From: a virus
DNA: 36,757 nucleotides
Virus record (IMG/VR): IMGVR_UViG_3300043465_000560
Coordinates: 1-36,757 of that record
Reading direction: 5' to 3' (one strand)
In this document: in pieces, positions 1 through 8,539 of the stretch
Layout of the letters: each line of letters starts with the position of its first letter
Position numbering within the stretch: position 1 is the stretch's first letter
Position numbers and translations under genes: made by a program
Notes under the pieces: model-generated
Database searches by the model: none
What the model was told of the DNA's origin: nothing
What the model saw: only the letters and a program-made list of their open reading frames with translations

Positions 1-135
1 GGTCGGCACCGTCCAGACGACGGTCGCAATCGTGTCGGCTGTGGTTGGCAAAGCAAGCTGCTTTGTCCAGTCAATAGAATAATCTAGGCTATCGCTAGGG
101 TCTTTTGCCGGCCACCGGAGATAAGCAGGGATCAC
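1..135 (-). CDS. Phage fibre-tail adaptor-like protein, N-terminal 45 residues (runs off window)
   Basis: The gene reads leftward from a GTG at 135-133 and is still open at base 1. The visible protein starts MIPAYLRWPAKDPSDSLDY and continues with an IDW and a TVVWTVP motif, the usual opening of the short proteins that follow tail-repeat genes in alphaproteobacterial phages and are often called fibre-tail adaptors. The start lies 2 bases after the stop of the repeat-protein gene, with a GGAAAGG ribosome site about 8 bases upstream. Joining it to the right end of the window does not extend the protein sensibly, so it is truncated by the window and the molecule is not a closed circle here. Function is by position and remembered family resemblance only. 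Confidence 0.6.
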   Translation of the reverse strand, partial: MIPAYLRWPAKDPSDSLDYSIDWTKQLALPTTADTIATVVWTVPT

Positions 136-137
136 GG

Positions 138-1181
138 CTACGCCCTTTCCACACGAGACGGCGCTAAAACAAGCGCGGTTCTACTGCCGAAATCAATATA
201 CGCCATGCGTGCAAACAATTCGGGATAGACGATCCTGGCCAGTGATGGCGACCTAAACAAGAACGGCTCGGCACTCATGCCGATTAGCGAAAATGAACCA
301 GCGTCACTTATAATGCGCCGAGTAAATGATTGCCCAGCCGGTTGACCGTTTAGCGCGATTGCGCCGGCTTGTGCGTAAAACTGACGACGCCACAAGATTT
401 CAGCGTCGGCGCCAGAGAGTAGTATAGCGCCGGCACCACTAGCTATTTTACGCGACGCAAGAGGCGCGGCATTTTGCCCTGCGGCGAAGAAGCTACCGGC
501 ATCAAGATATGCGCGGCGAATGGCGATTGTTTGTGCGTTTTGCCCTACGACGGCGAAATCGCCGACTAGACCGAATGATTTTCGCGCTAGCTGAAAAGCT
601 ACGTCGCGCCCGGTTGCGACAAACGAGCCAGCGGCAGCAATGATTGCACGCGCTGAAATAAGCCCGCCATTCTGGCCAGCAACGGAAAACGAACCAGCAT
701 TGCACTCAAGGCGCCGCGTTACTTTTGCTTCGGCGATCTTGCCATCGAACGCAAAGCTGCCAGCGTCGACAAGAAATGTTGAGACGCCAGTAGCAAGCTG
801 CGCATCGTTGCCAGTGAAAATAAAAGCGCCGGCATCGGATGCTAGATTGCGCGGGCGTTGAGCATTAGCGGCTTCGCCAATAAGGGCGAAAGCGGTTGCA
901 TCGGCAGTTAGGTTGCGGGTTGCCGATGATGTCGCGGCTTCGCCGGTAAGGGCAAAAGCAGCCGCGTCAGCAGTTAGTTTGCGAGTTGCTGATGCCGTTG
1001 CGGCTTGGCCGGTAAGTGCAAACGCAGCCGCATCGGCTGCTAGATTACGCGGGCGTTGAGCATTAGCGGCTTCGCCGGTAAGGGCAAAAGCGCCAACAGC
1101 GCCAGCAAGCAAATATGCTTGAGCAACCGCCCCAGGTAGCGCGGAAATAGGCGCTTCTGAGATCGTGCCAAAGCCAAGCAT
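138..1181 (-). CDS. Tail protein made of about 13 tandem 22-residue repeats
   Basis: The 347-residue protein opens with MLGFGTISEAPISALPG, a common leader of phage tail-associated proteins in alphaproteobacteria. From about residue 27 to 315 it consists of about 13 units of some 22 residues with the pattern DAGSFALTGQAA followed by a variable stretch and an Arg-aliphatic end. Each unit looks like two short beta strands, so the whole may form a beta-rich fibre or collar. Units 1-4 (residues 27-114) are nearly identical, while later units have diverged. The last 30 residues (RIVYPELFARMAYIDFGSR) are not repetitive. It lies in the fibre module, between a 144-residue tail protein and the adaptor. 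A virion surface role is inferred; no enzymatic motif is visible. Confidence 0.7.
   Translation of the reverse strand: MLGFGTISEAPISALPGAVAQAYLLAGAVGAFALTGEAANAQRPRNLAADAAAFALTGQAATASATRKLTADAAAFALTGEAATSSATRNLTADATAFALIGEAANAQRPRNLASDAGAFIFTGNDAQLATGVSTFLVDAGSFAFDGKIAEAKVTRRLECNAGSFSVAGQNGGLISARAIIAAAGSFVATGRDVAFQLARKSFGLVGDFAVVGQNAQTIAIRRAYLDAGSFFAAGQNAAPLASRKIASGAGAILLSGADAEILWRRQFYAQAGAIALNGQPAGQSFTRRIISDAGSFSLIGMSAEPFLFRSPSLARIVYPELFARMAYIDFGSRTALVLAPSRVERA
840..1103 (-). repeat. Four near-identical 66-bp coding tandem repeats
   Basis: These four units encode residues 27-114 of the repeat protein. The period is 66 bp, so length changes by recombination stay in frame. Units 1 and 4 share the same 12-residue end (EAANAQRPRNLA), and units 2 and 3 differ from each other at few positions, which suggests recent duplication or gene conversion compared with the diverged units downstream. 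Confidence 0.8.
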
Positions 1182-1185
1182 TTAT

Positions 1186-1620
1186 TTAGCGCCTTGCTGC
1201 GTCGCGAAATAGATCATCCAGCATATCAGACGTGATGCCGATATGTTCTGCCAACGCTAGCAAAACCGGGTCATTGCGATGAATTTCGAGCGCATATTCC
1301 CAAGCCTCGCGAGTGTCAGCATCGGCAACCGCCAATGCGGCTTCTACATCATCCATCAACCCAAAAAAACGCAGTGACCGACGCGCTTGCAATGGAGTGA
1401 TTGTCGCCGGAACCGGAGGCAAAGCAGGAGGCGGCGCGGGCTGCTCAATCCATGTTTGCCACCATTTGCCGTCTCGCTCTTCCGGCGCGCTTTCAATGGC
1501 GACCATGCCGGGCGAGCGTGGGATCGGGGTTGGCCGCACAATGCGTATGCCTGCTGCGATTAGAGCCGCAACGTCCACATCTGGCGGAATGCTGCCGTCT
1601 TCGCGCGTCAAATACTGCAT
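1186..1620 (-). CDS. Small tail-fibre-region protein (fibre-assembly-like), 144 aa
   Basis: The chosen start is the ATG at 1620 (MQYLTREDGSIPPDVD), which has a GCGGGGG ribosome site 4-5 bases upstream; a TTG five codons earlier is the longer alternative. The protein has an N-terminal part with DGKWWQTWIEQ, a Pro-rich linker (PAPPPALPPVPA, about residues 85-95), and a helical C-terminal half beginning ITPLQARRSL and ending DDLFRDAARR. This layout resembles small proteins encoded next to phage tail fibres, some of which help fibre assembly. It follows the Gly-rich fibre gene with 11 bases between them. No catalytic motif is visible; a chaperone-like or structural role is inferred from position. 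Confidence 0.5.
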   Translation of the reverse strand: MQYLTREDGSIPPDVDVAALIAAGIRIVRPTPIPRSPGMVAIESAPEERDGKWWQTWIEQPAPPPALPPVPATITPLQARRSLRFFGLMDDVEAALAVADADTREAWEYALEIHRNDPVLLALAEHIGITSDMLDDLFRDAARR

Positions 1621-1631
1621 GATGCCCCCGC

Positions 1632-2735
1632 TCAAAAATAGGTCGTGATGCGGACAAATCCGTTTGCGCCATTGCCGCCTGCACCGCTGTTATATGGGTT
1701 AACAGAAGCGCCCCCGCCGCCGCCACCGCCACCAGGCCAACCGCCGGCACCTCCAGCGCCAGCGTTAGCTGTAACTCCGTTGCCACCGCCGCCGCCGCCA
1801 TTGCCACTAAACCAATTATCAGAGGGGCTAGCACCCGCTCCGCCTGCTCCACCATTACCAGTGCCGCCAGACCCGGTAACGGTGCCTCCTGCTGATTTCC
1901 ACGCAGATCCTAAACCTGCTAGACCGCCTGCCCTGCTAGGCGGCGATGCAGTATCAATCCCGCCGCCACTACCTCCACCACCGCCACCTAAACCCGGCGT
2001 TCCGTTGCTGCCCGCTACCGAGCTAATTGCACCACCTGCGCCGGTTAAGCTAGTTCCACTAAAGCCAAAATCGTTCCCTTGAAAATTACCACTAAAACAC
2101 GTCAAAAAACTACCGACTGTAGTACTTGATCCGCCACTTCCTCCTAAATTCCCTCCATCTGTAGTTCTTCCTGCTGTCCCAGCACCACCGGCGCCGACAG
2201 TAATAGTTTCGGTTGCACCTAATGACGAAGCGGAAAGCCAAATTTCAACGCGAGACCCTCCATTCCCACCACTTCCAGAGTTTATAGCAGAGGTATTTCC
2301 TGTTGCGCGCCTGCCGCCGCATCCGCCACCATTGCCGGAACCCTGTGCAATAATATGCACCAGCTTAGCGCCAGCAGGCTTAGTCCATGTGCTGGTCCCG
2401 CTTGTGCTCGGCCCGCCAAACTCCTGCACATTAACCGTGGCCGCGCGCGCTGGGTGCGTTAGGAAAACATCTCGCGTCCCAGCAATCCAATCTACTGCCG
2501 CGCCTGAATTGCTGCTGGCCAGGATCGTTGTGCGTGCCAGCGTGTTGCCGGTTGCCCACGTTCCAAGCCCAACTTCCCAATCAGTGCCGCCAACAGCCGC
2601 ATAGTAAACGGTGTCGGTATTGGCGCAGACGGCGGAAAATGCGCGAAAGCCAGATACAGCGCCGGCAAGGCTATAGCTTCCCGTGCCCGTCGTTGTGCTC
2701 GTTTCTTTAACGCGATCCGCTGTAATCTGCGCCAT
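1632..2735 (-). CDS. Glycine-rich tail fibre / receptor-binding protein
   Basis: The 367-residue protein has a conserved phage N-terminal part of about 115 residues (ADRVKETSTTTGTGSYSL, then GTDWEVGLGTW and TLARTTILASSN), typical of tail proteins that attach fibre tips. From about residue 130 to the end it is extremely Gly-rich (runs such as GGGGGGSGG and GGGGGG) with few charged residues. Gly-rich C-terminal fibre domains of this kind occur in tail adhesins, and in phage S16 gp38 such segments form a polyglycine-II sandwich; whether that fold applies here is unknown. The ATG has a GCGGGGG ribosome site. It is one of at least three candidate host-contact proteins in this module. Confidence 0.65.
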   Translation of the reverse strand: MAQITADRVKETSTTTGTGSYSLAGAVSGFRAFSAVCANTDTVYYAAVGGTDWEVGLGTWATGNTLARTTILASSNSGAAVDWIAGTRDVFLTHPARAATVNVQEFGGPSTSGTSTWTKPAGAKLVHIIAQGSGNGGGCGGRRATGNTSAINSGSGGNGGSRVEIWLSASSLGATETITVGAGGAGTAGRTTDGGNLGGSGGSSTTVGSFLTCFSGNFQGNDFGFSGTSLTGAGGAISSVAGSNGTPGLGGGGGGSGGGIDTASPPSRAGGLAGLGSAWKSAGGTVTGSGGTGNGGAGGAGASPSDNWFSGNGGGGGGNGVTANAGAGGAGGWPGGGGGGGGASVNPYNSGAGGNGANGFVRITTYF

Positions 2736-2760
2736 ACTAACCCCCGCTTATCATCACAAA

Positions 2761-3183
2761 TCAAGCGAGCGTAAGAACGCCCGTAGACGGATCGAAATCA
2801 AGCGTGAAGGTTTCACCTGCGTTCAGCGTCACGCTGCTTCCGTAATCCCACCAGCCAATCAAGTCGTCATCGGTCGCCGTGTCATTGTAGAGAACAGAAT
2901 AACGAAAAGGCCCAATGGTGCCACCCGTCGCGGTCCACGTCGCCGGATCACCAAGAACCAGCTTATAGGTGCCGCTAGTCTGGGCGCTACTGGTGACACT
3001 CGCACTGTTGCCGCCCGCCGTGTAACCGTTGCCGGCGCTAATTTCAGTAAGGTCGGTTTTGACGCCATTTGTGGCAGATGGCGCCGTGTTGGTCAGCATC
3101 ACCTTGAGCGTATCGGCGCCAAGGTTGTGCTTCTTTTCAGCAAGAGCTTCGACAAACGGGTTAAACTTGTTGAACGATGCCAT
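2761..3183 (-). CDS. Conserved small phage tail protein, 140 aa
   Basis: The protein starts MASFNKFNPFVEALAEKKHN, followed by LKVMLTNTAPSATNGVK and LTEISAGNGYTAGG. This arrangement recurs in tailed phages and prophages beside tail-fibre genes, but I know of no assigned function. The rest is predicted beta-rich (WWDYGSSVTLNAGETFTLDF), with no catalytic motif or transmembrane segment. The ribosome site GGAGAG lies upstream of the ATG. It sits between the S74 fibre and the Gly-rich fibre, 25 bases before the latter, which fits a virion or fibre-associated structural role. That role is an inference from location. Confidence 0.6.
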   Translation of the reverse strand: MASFNKFNPFVEALAEKKHNLGADTLKVMLTNTAPSATNGVKTDLTEISAGNGYTAGGNSASVTSSAQTSGTYKLVLGDPATWTATGGTIGPFRYSVLYNDTATDDDLIGWWDYGSSVTLNAGETFTLDFDPSTGVLTLA

Positions 3184-3216
3184 GATCGCAACTCTCCTTT
3201 CCGAGACTTATACCGA

Positions 3217-4284
3217 TTAGGTCCGCGCGAGTTCAAGCGCCGCGATACGAGCGTCCAATGCTGATATCAAATCTCGCTGGCGCTTCACGACATCCAACAG
3301 GAGTACAGCGAGCCGATCGTATTGGACTGCATCGGGAACCTTTTGTGCCCCTTCGCGAGCCACAGGCGGGCCGCCTCCCTGAGACTGCATATCTTCTGGC
3401 GCATACGCAAAATGGACTAGACGCGGGTCAACTTCCGCAACTTCTTCCGCAATCAGGCCGTACCATGACCAATCCTGCCGGTCATTACCCGCGTTGCTGC
3501 GATACCAAACCGGACGCAAAGACAAAACCGCGTCAGCAAGTTGCGGGTCAATATCTTCAATGTTGCGCTTGTATCGCCGCGACGACGTGGAACGAAACAG
3601 CTTGTTGCTTGCTGCGCCGTCGAGAAAGGCATTAGCCGCTGATGCGGTAGTTGTTGTGCCAGGAAACGTCACCGTGCCGGCGTGCTGCATGTAAAATGGA
3701 TAGCTAACAGCCGTGCCGCTGTCGTTTATGGCAATTACGTAAGCCTCGCCATCGCCGGCTTCAAGTTTGAACGAGCGTTGGTTAGATGTGCCCGTCGAAG
3801 GATAGAAGTTTACCGCAGGATATGTACTGTCAAGCCGAGCGTTGCCTGCAACATGGATTGTGGCTGATGGCGATGATGTGCCAATGCCGACCAGCCCAGC
3901 CGAGGTAACGCGGACCCGCTCAACCGCATTGGTCGAAACCGCTAGCGTATTTGCGGCGGGCGCCCATAGCCCAGTATCGCTATCGCCGGCGGGCGCGAAA
4001 CCTGGCGCGCCAGACGTACCAGCGGCAAACAAACCTGATGGCGTAAAGCGATTGTTCGTTGCGTCCAGAATGCCAAGCGTAATCCAGTCCGATCCGTCGT
4101 ACTGTTTTACGCTCCATTCGGTCGCCGATGGATTGTCATCCTCAACCCAAATCATGCCAGCAAGAGGCGCAGTTGGCGCGTTAGCGCCTTTCATGCACGA
4201 GCCAAGTGCTTCAAGCGCGCCGTTCAAATCAGCACGAACGGCTGCGCCAGAACCATTTGCGATATTCAGATCGTGTTGCGCCAT
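3217..4284 (-). CDS. Tail fibre/spike with C-terminal Peptidase_S74 intramolecular chaperone
   Basis: The 355-residue protein has an N-terminal phage attachment region (ANGSGAAVRADLNGALEAL, GMIWVEDDN, SDWITLG), a middle beta-rich section (GIGTSSPSATIHVAGNA) and a C-terminal S74 domain from about residue 233. The domain shows SSRRYKRNIED (Ser 235/236 and Lys 240, fitting the Ser-Lys autocleavage dyad of the family), YGLIAEEVAEVDP, and a terminal coiled coil (LLLDVVKRQRDLISALDARI). S74 domains trimerise and fold the spike, then cut themselves off. The ATG overlaps the stop of the J-like gene by one base (TGATG), implying coupled translation. The substrate is presumably a host surface glycan, but this cannot be read from the sequence. 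Confidence 0.8.
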   Translation of the reverse strand: MAQHDLNIANGSGAAVRADLNGALEALGSCMKGANAPTAPLAGMIWVEDDNPSATEWSVKQYDGSDWITLGILDATNNRFTPSGLFAAGTSGAPGFAPAGDSDTGLWAPAANTLAVSTNAVERVRVTSAGLVGIGTSSPSATIHVAGNARLDSTYPAVNFYPSTGTSNQRSFKLEAGDGEAYVIAINDSGTAVSYPFYMQHAGTVTFPGTTTTASAANAFLDGAASNKLFRSTSSRRYKRNIEDIDPQLADAVLSLRPVWYRSNAGNDRQDWSWYGLIAEEVAEVDPRLVHFAYAPEDMQSQGGGPPVAREGAQKVPDAVQYDRLAVLLLDVVKRQRDLISALDARIAALELART

Positions 4285-6947
4285 CAGGCCACCTCATCCG
4301 CTACGGCAGTCAACTCAGAAATGTGAATGTTAAAGGCCGGATCATAGCTGCGCAGCTGAGCGCGAAACTCAAAGCCGCGCGCCGCAAATTCCGATGCGTC
4401 CAGCCTGCGCCAGCTATCCCAAACCGGCGACGACGATGGATTGTTTTGCGTGGTTCTCACTTCAACCCACGCATCAGCTTCACCGCCAATTGCGCCATCA
4501 AAATCTAACCAATCGTCGACCATCGCCGGCCGAGCGTCTACCTCGTCAAAGGTGTTAATAACAACAGCTTTAATATTGCTCGTAAGACGAACCGGCTGCA
4601 CAGAGAGAACGTCTATGCCGGCTGAAAAATTGTAGGTTCCAGACGACAAAACGCCGCCCAAATTATCAATGTTGGAAATTGCGTCGAAGCTAGCTTCTGC
4701 GTCAATGTTGCCGCTGCTGTCTAGCCTGAGCGTATTATCAGTGACGACAACGCCGGTTTTGGCGCCACTAAATGCAGTATGTTCTGTCAGGCTATCAACG
4801 TTTGCAAACGCCAAAGCAGTCGCTTGCGATGCGCCGATCATAGCAACCGCGCTTGAATATCGCCCGCCTGCGTCAACCGCTTTGGCAAAGTAAACGCCCG
4901 GCTTGAGTGGCATTACAACGGTTGTGTGCGCGCCAGAAACCGCGTTGCCAATTGAAGTAGATGAAACCCAATCAGTAGCCGCGTTATTTGACGAATGGCG
5001 GAACTCTATTCGACCACCAACGCGGACATCAAGATCGGGATGCAAATTCCAACGCAGGAACGCAAACCCGCCAATAGACTGCACAGCAAGCCCTGTAACG
5101 CCCGATGGTGGCTGCGAAGCCAAGCCGCCTATCGGCGCTGTGGTAACTGCCCACTCGCCGATGGCGACGCTCCCAACAGCACGCACGCGCCATTCGTAAG
5201 ACCCGTCTGCCAAGTCATCAATTACTGCGCGCGTTTCCCCCAACGTCGGCGCCACAACACGCCACACAGCGTCCCCGACGGCGCGATACTGCACATCATA
5301 AGACCTGATGAACGGATACCCCGGCGGCGCCCACGCAAGCGTTGCGCGAGTACGAACACCTGCCCCGTCCCGCGTCGCGTAAAGCTCTTCAGAAATAGTG
5401 AGACCGGCAGGGGCCGGGATTGAAAAAGCGTCAATCAGATTAGTATCCGGCGACGTTGATCCGATGCCAAGGTCGGCATAAGACCACGCATAAGACCCCG
5501 CGCCTTCCTCGCGAAGCGTCAATGTGATAATGCCTGTGTCTGGCGCAAACGCCCATGACTGAATACGAAACGGCTTGGCTGTCCATCCGAAATCATCAAT
5601 GGTTACGGACAACATTTGCCAGACGCTGTATCGAATACCCTTATACTGGACAGGAACGCGAATGGTTAGGCTCTCGCGTGCCCGACGCAACATAAGCTTT
5701 GCCAACCGTTGAGCGCGCTTGTTGTCAATGGTGAATGGCAACTCAGCGTCGCGCCAAATTGCCTCGCCATCTTCTGTTACGAATGTGCTGTCATAATATG
5801 GCGTGAACTCAGAAGCTTGCCATGAGCGTTCGGGGTCAATGAATGTTCCTCGAACACCATTGAACAATTCACGTCGCGGCGGCTTTGTAACCAGCTCAAC
5901 ATTACCAGCCAAATCAGAGACAGTTAGAGTATCGGTCGGCGCTTCATACGATCCGACATGAACGCGATACTTGCCCTGCACATAGACAAGAGTGCCGGCG
6001 CAACTGGTAAGCATGTCCTCCATAATGTCGATTGGTGCGCGGTCTAAGCCGAAGGCGCCATCGCAGTCATAACGTCGCTGGCCGGTAGGCACCGCGTCAA
6101 TTACAACGTTTTCATCGCAGACATTTGCAGCCGCAATAAATGAGTCAAAGTCTATTTCATCATCTGCGCAGGCGAGGCCGTCTTGCGACTTTAGATAATC
6201 AAGAATTACAAGCGCGGCATTGTGAGTGAAACCAAACTCTCTTGTGCGCGGGTCGTAAATGTCGCGCTTGCCACGCACCTGAAAAGATATGTTCTGCAAG
6301 CCATTGGGGAAGGCTTCTTGATTATATTCAAGCCTTACGTATGCGTATGCAATCCCCTGCAATACGTGATCGCTACCCCATCCATCCGTAGATTGAGAAA
6401 CAAGAATTTGATTGGCTGTGGTTTGTGTCCCGTCAGAAATTTGCACTTTAACAAGCGCCGCGCGCCCCGGAGAAACAGGCCCAAACGGACCTTCAATTAC
6501 GTCCCCGTTGCCGTCGATTGAAATTGCGCCGATGCGGTTATCGTTAATCCATACGGCATCAATTCCCTCAATGGCGTGATTTGCCAAAGGAATAATCAAA
6601 TGCAAATACCGCCGGTCTTCGCCGCTGCTGCTGGCGTAAACCATTGGCCCAGAAACTCGCGCGGTGCCGTAAATCATCTGTCGCGGCTCAACGCTTGATC
6701 GGATTAGCTGCTTCCGGTCTGATGCTTGAGCGCCAAGATTGCCCCGCTGCTTAGGCGCGTTGTTCAACCCCAATACAGCAGAAAGCCCATAACTTACCGC
6801 TGTAGCTACAACAGCGCCCACCAAACCAGCAGCGGCAGTAGCAAGAAACGTAGAGCCTAAAATAGTCGCGCCAATGTAGCCAGCCGCTAAACTTGCGGCT
6901 CCCGCGCCAGCAGCTGCGGCGGCGATAGCAACAATAATTGCCGGCAT
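4284..6947 (-). CDS. Tail-tip host-specificity protein (lambda gpJ-like, Phage-tail_3 type) with FnIII domain
   Basis: At 887 residues this is the largest protein of the window. Residues 1-65 are strongly hydrophobic and Gly/Ala-rich (GATILGSTFLATAAAGLVGA), as in J-like tail-tip proteins. Then come KQLIRSSVEPRQMIYGTARV and GIDAVWINDNRIG, a central hub region with CDGAFGLDRAPIDIMEDML, and a fibronectin type III module around residues 515-610 (TLAWAPPGYPFIRSYDVQYR, DGSYEWRVRAVG). The C-terminal 250 residues look beta-rich. Family members form the central tail hub and carry host-recognition segments. It is the last of the four tail-tip genes, as in lambda (M-L-K/I-J order). Receptor identity cannot be inferred. 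Confidence 0.8.
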   Translation of the reverse strand: MPAIIVAIAAAAAGAGAASLAAGYIGATILGSTFLATAAAGLVGAVVATAVSYGLSAVLGLNNAPKQRGNLGAQASDRKQLIRSSVEPRQMIYGTARVSGPMVYASSSGEDRRYLHLIIPLANHAIEGIDAVWINDNRIGAISIDGNGDVIEGPFGPVSPGRAALVKVQISDGTQTTANQILVSQSTDGWGSDHVLQGIAYAYVRLEYNQEAFPNGLQNISFQVRGKRDIYDPRTREFGFTHNAALVILDYLKSQDGLACADDEIDFDSFIAAANVCDENVVIDAVPTGQRRYDCDGAFGLDRAPIDIMEDMLTSCAGTLVYVQGKYRVHVGSYEAPTDTLTVSDLAGNVELVTKPPRRELFNGVRGTFIDPERSWQASEFTPYYDSTFVTEDGEAIWRDAELPFTIDNKRAQRLAKLMLRRARESLTIRVPVQYKGIRYSVWQMLSVTIDDFGWTAKPFRIQSWAFAPDTGIITLTLREEGAGSYAWSYADLGIGSTSPDTNLIDAFSIPAPAGLTISEELYATRDGAGVRTRATLAWAPPGYPFIRSYDVQYRAVGDAVWRVVAPTLGETRAVIDDLADGSYEWRVRAVGSVAIGEWAVTTAPIGGLASQPPSGVTGLAVQSIGGFAFLRWNLHPDLDVRVGGRIEFRHSSNNAATDWVSSTSIGNAVSGAHTTVVMPLKPGVYFAKAVDAGGRYSSAVAMIGASQATALAFANVDSLTEHTAFSGAKTGVVVTDNTLRLDSSGNIDAEASFDAISNIDNLGGVLSSGTYNFSAGIDVLSVQPVRLTSNIKAVVINTFDEVDARPAMVDDWLDFDGAIGGEADAWVEVRTTQNNPSSSPVWDSWRRLDASEFAARGFEFRAQLRSYDPAFNIHISELTAVADEVA

Positions 6948-6948
6948 T

Positions 6949-7362
6949 TCAAATCGCCCACGCTCTGCAAATTGAACGAAAAGGTAAAAAGTGCAGCCTG
7001 TTTACACCTGGCGCCGCTACACTGCCGCCCAGATGCACGCCGCATGTTGGCATATTGCCAACGTTAATAATCACAAAATCACCACGTTGCGCGATGGCTG
7101 GGGCTATTGGATCGGCCCCGTAAGCACGCAAGGCAGCGGCCATAAACATTGTAAGGCTTACTCCACCTAAAATAGCGTCGCCGGTTTCTTCGCTATTATA
7201 AGTCCCGCGCCACTGCGCTAAAGGGTCTACGCCGGTTTGCCGCTCTACCGCATCAGCCGCAAACATTGCGCAATCATGCACACCCCAAACAAATGGCGCA
7301 AATCTCCGTTCTTCAATCAATGCGGCTAAACGCTCAGGCCAATCAAACCGTCGTTGCGTCAC
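6949..7362 (-). CDS. DUF6950-like tail-tip protein, NlpC/P60-like position
   Basis: The 137-residue protein contains FVWGVHDCAMFAADAVERQT near the N-terminus and CGVHLGGSV near the C-terminus. The HDC cysteine and the later GVH histidine have the spacing of papain-like NlpC/P60 folds, and the motif W-x-x-HDC-x-x-FAADA is the mark of the phage family I recall as DUF6950. In lambda the equivalent position is the C40 peptidase/tail-assembly gene K. The gene overlaps its upstream neighbour by ATGA and lies one base before the J-like gene. Peptidoglycan hydrolase activity during injection is possible but unproven. Confidence 0.65.
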   Translation of the reverse strand: MTQRRFDWPERLAALIEERRFAPFVWGVHDCAMFAADAVERQTGVDPLAQWRGTYNSEETGDAILGGVSLTMFMAAALRAYGADPIAPAIAQRGDFVIINVGNMPTCGVHLGGSVAAPGVNRLHFLPFRSICRAWAI

Positions 7363-7931
7363 CGCGAAAAAAAACCACGCTCAGGCCAAATTAGTTCTTT
7401 TTCCGTTGTGGCTGACACAAAACGAAATCCTGCGTCGTTAGGATAACGTGACCGCTGGTCTTCGTCAGTATACCGTCGAACGCGAGGGCGTTCCCAATCA
7501 GCAAGGCGATTTTCAAGCTTAATTACAACTGTTGCTGTGGTTCCAAGGCTAATGTCCATTTGATCCATTCGGCCACGAAAGACGATGAACGGATTGGCGA
7601 CGACATCGCCATTGGTATCAATGGGCACTTCCCAAACTGTAGCTTTTCGGCCTTGGTATTGCTGATTAAGGGCAATAGAAACCATGTCGCGTGGGATTGC
7701 CGAGACTTGCAACGTCAAACCATACGCTCGAAGCTCGGCGCCTTCTTCAACCGCTGTAATGTTGCCCAGCATTCCAATGCCAAGGAAATCAGCGCCGTTA
7801 AAATTGATTGTTTTGGGCGTGCCATTCCATCGCACTGTGCCGCCGGGAAATTGCAATTCTACGGCTATAGTGCGTGAAAGAATTTCGGCGCCCGTAACCG
7901 CCAACGCGGATGCGGTAAGACCTCGGCTCAT
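7359..7931 (-). CDS. Tail-tip protein, lambda gpL position, 190 aa
   Basis: The protein begins MSRGLTASALAVTGAEILSR and contains VELQFPGGTVRWNGTPKTI, followed by YGLTLQVSAIP, VWEVPIDTNGD and FRGRMDQMDISLGTTATVVI. The pattern of short beta strands around a 'surface of revolution' type motif (TLQVSAIPRDMVSIALNQ) is seen in tail-tip proteins of many alphaproteobacterial phages. It lies between the distal-tail-like protein and the NlpC/P60-position protein, which is the place of lambda gpL. The stop and the next start overlap as ATGA. No metal-binding cysteine motif is visible, unlike lambda gpL. The exact family is not certain. Confidence 0.55.
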   Translation of the reverse strand: MSRGLTASALAVTGAEILSRTIAVELQFPGGTVRWNGTPKTINFNGADFLGIGMLGNITAVEEGAELRAYGLTLQVSAIPRDMVSIALNQQYQGRKATVWEVPIDTNGDVVANPFIVFRGRMDQMDISLGTTATVVIKLENRLADWERPRVRRYTDEDQRSRYPNDAGFRFVSATTEKELIWPERGFFSR

Positions 7932-8539
7932 ACAAGCGCCTCTACAATGTCAAACGATATGGAGCCAAATGGCCCAACGTTATAAACAATTGCTGGCGCA
8001 TCGTCGGTAAGGCGAAAGACGGCTTTAGGCGCTATAATTTCAACCGCTGTTCCGTCTGCAACGCTACGCCTGACAGGCGGCGCTACCGGCACACTGGCTA
8101 TGCCGCCGCTGGTCGCGGTAACGTCCGATGTAGCGACGTAAAGCAAATGCCGACCAGCAGCATCAGGGTAGGAAAGGTAATCGCCCGCCTTGAACGCTTC
8201 AGCGTTTGCCGTCCAACCCCTAATGCTTATCGTGCTGCCTGTTTGCGTGCTTCCGTTTACAACCGGCGTACCGGTTCCAGTAGCTTGCCGAGGCGCTTGA
8301 ACCGGGGTGTAAAAGAACCGGCCAGACATGCCGCCGAGCTGCGCTAGCCAAGCGGACAAGAGCCGAAAATCGCTTTGCTTGAGCCTTTCCCAAGCTAGCG
8401 ACGCCTCCCATTTCTCGCCCGGCCTGCGCAATGTTTGCGTCGATCCATCAAACGGGCTTTCATGCGTTTGCGTCAAACCGCGCAATCGCCATGTTATTTG
8501 CGACGGGTTATTGATCGCGGGGAAGGTCAAGACGGTCAT
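7928..8539 (-). CDS. Distal tail / tail-tip protein (lambda gpM position)
   Basis: The 203-residue protein has LRRPGEKWEASLAWERLKQSD followed by LLSAWLAQLGGMSGRFFYTP, then PRQATGTGTPVVNG and a C-terminal beta-rich half ending SISFDIVEALV. This WE-L-L-x(n)-L-x-G-x-x-G pattern is common in the first tail-tip protein after the tape measure in siphoviruses. The start overlaps the tape-measure stop by one base (TAATG), and the 3' end overlaps the next gene by ATGA. It is expected to bind the end of the tail tube. Assignment is by motif memory and gene order. Confidence 0.6.
   Translation of the reverse strand: MTVLTFPAINNPSQITWRLRGLTQTHESPFDGSTQTLRRPGEKWEASLAWERLKQSDFRLLSAWLAQLGGMSGRFFYTPVQAPRQATGTGTPVVNGSTQTGSTISIRGWTANAEAFKAGDYLSYPDAAGRHLLYVATSDVTATSGGIASVPVAPPVRRSVADGTAVEIIAPKAVFRLTDDAPAIVYNVGPFGSISFDIVEALV

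Noticed and set aside
840-1103. CRISPR array
   Set aside because: Repeats are 66 bp, in frame, without spacers, and encode a repeated protein.
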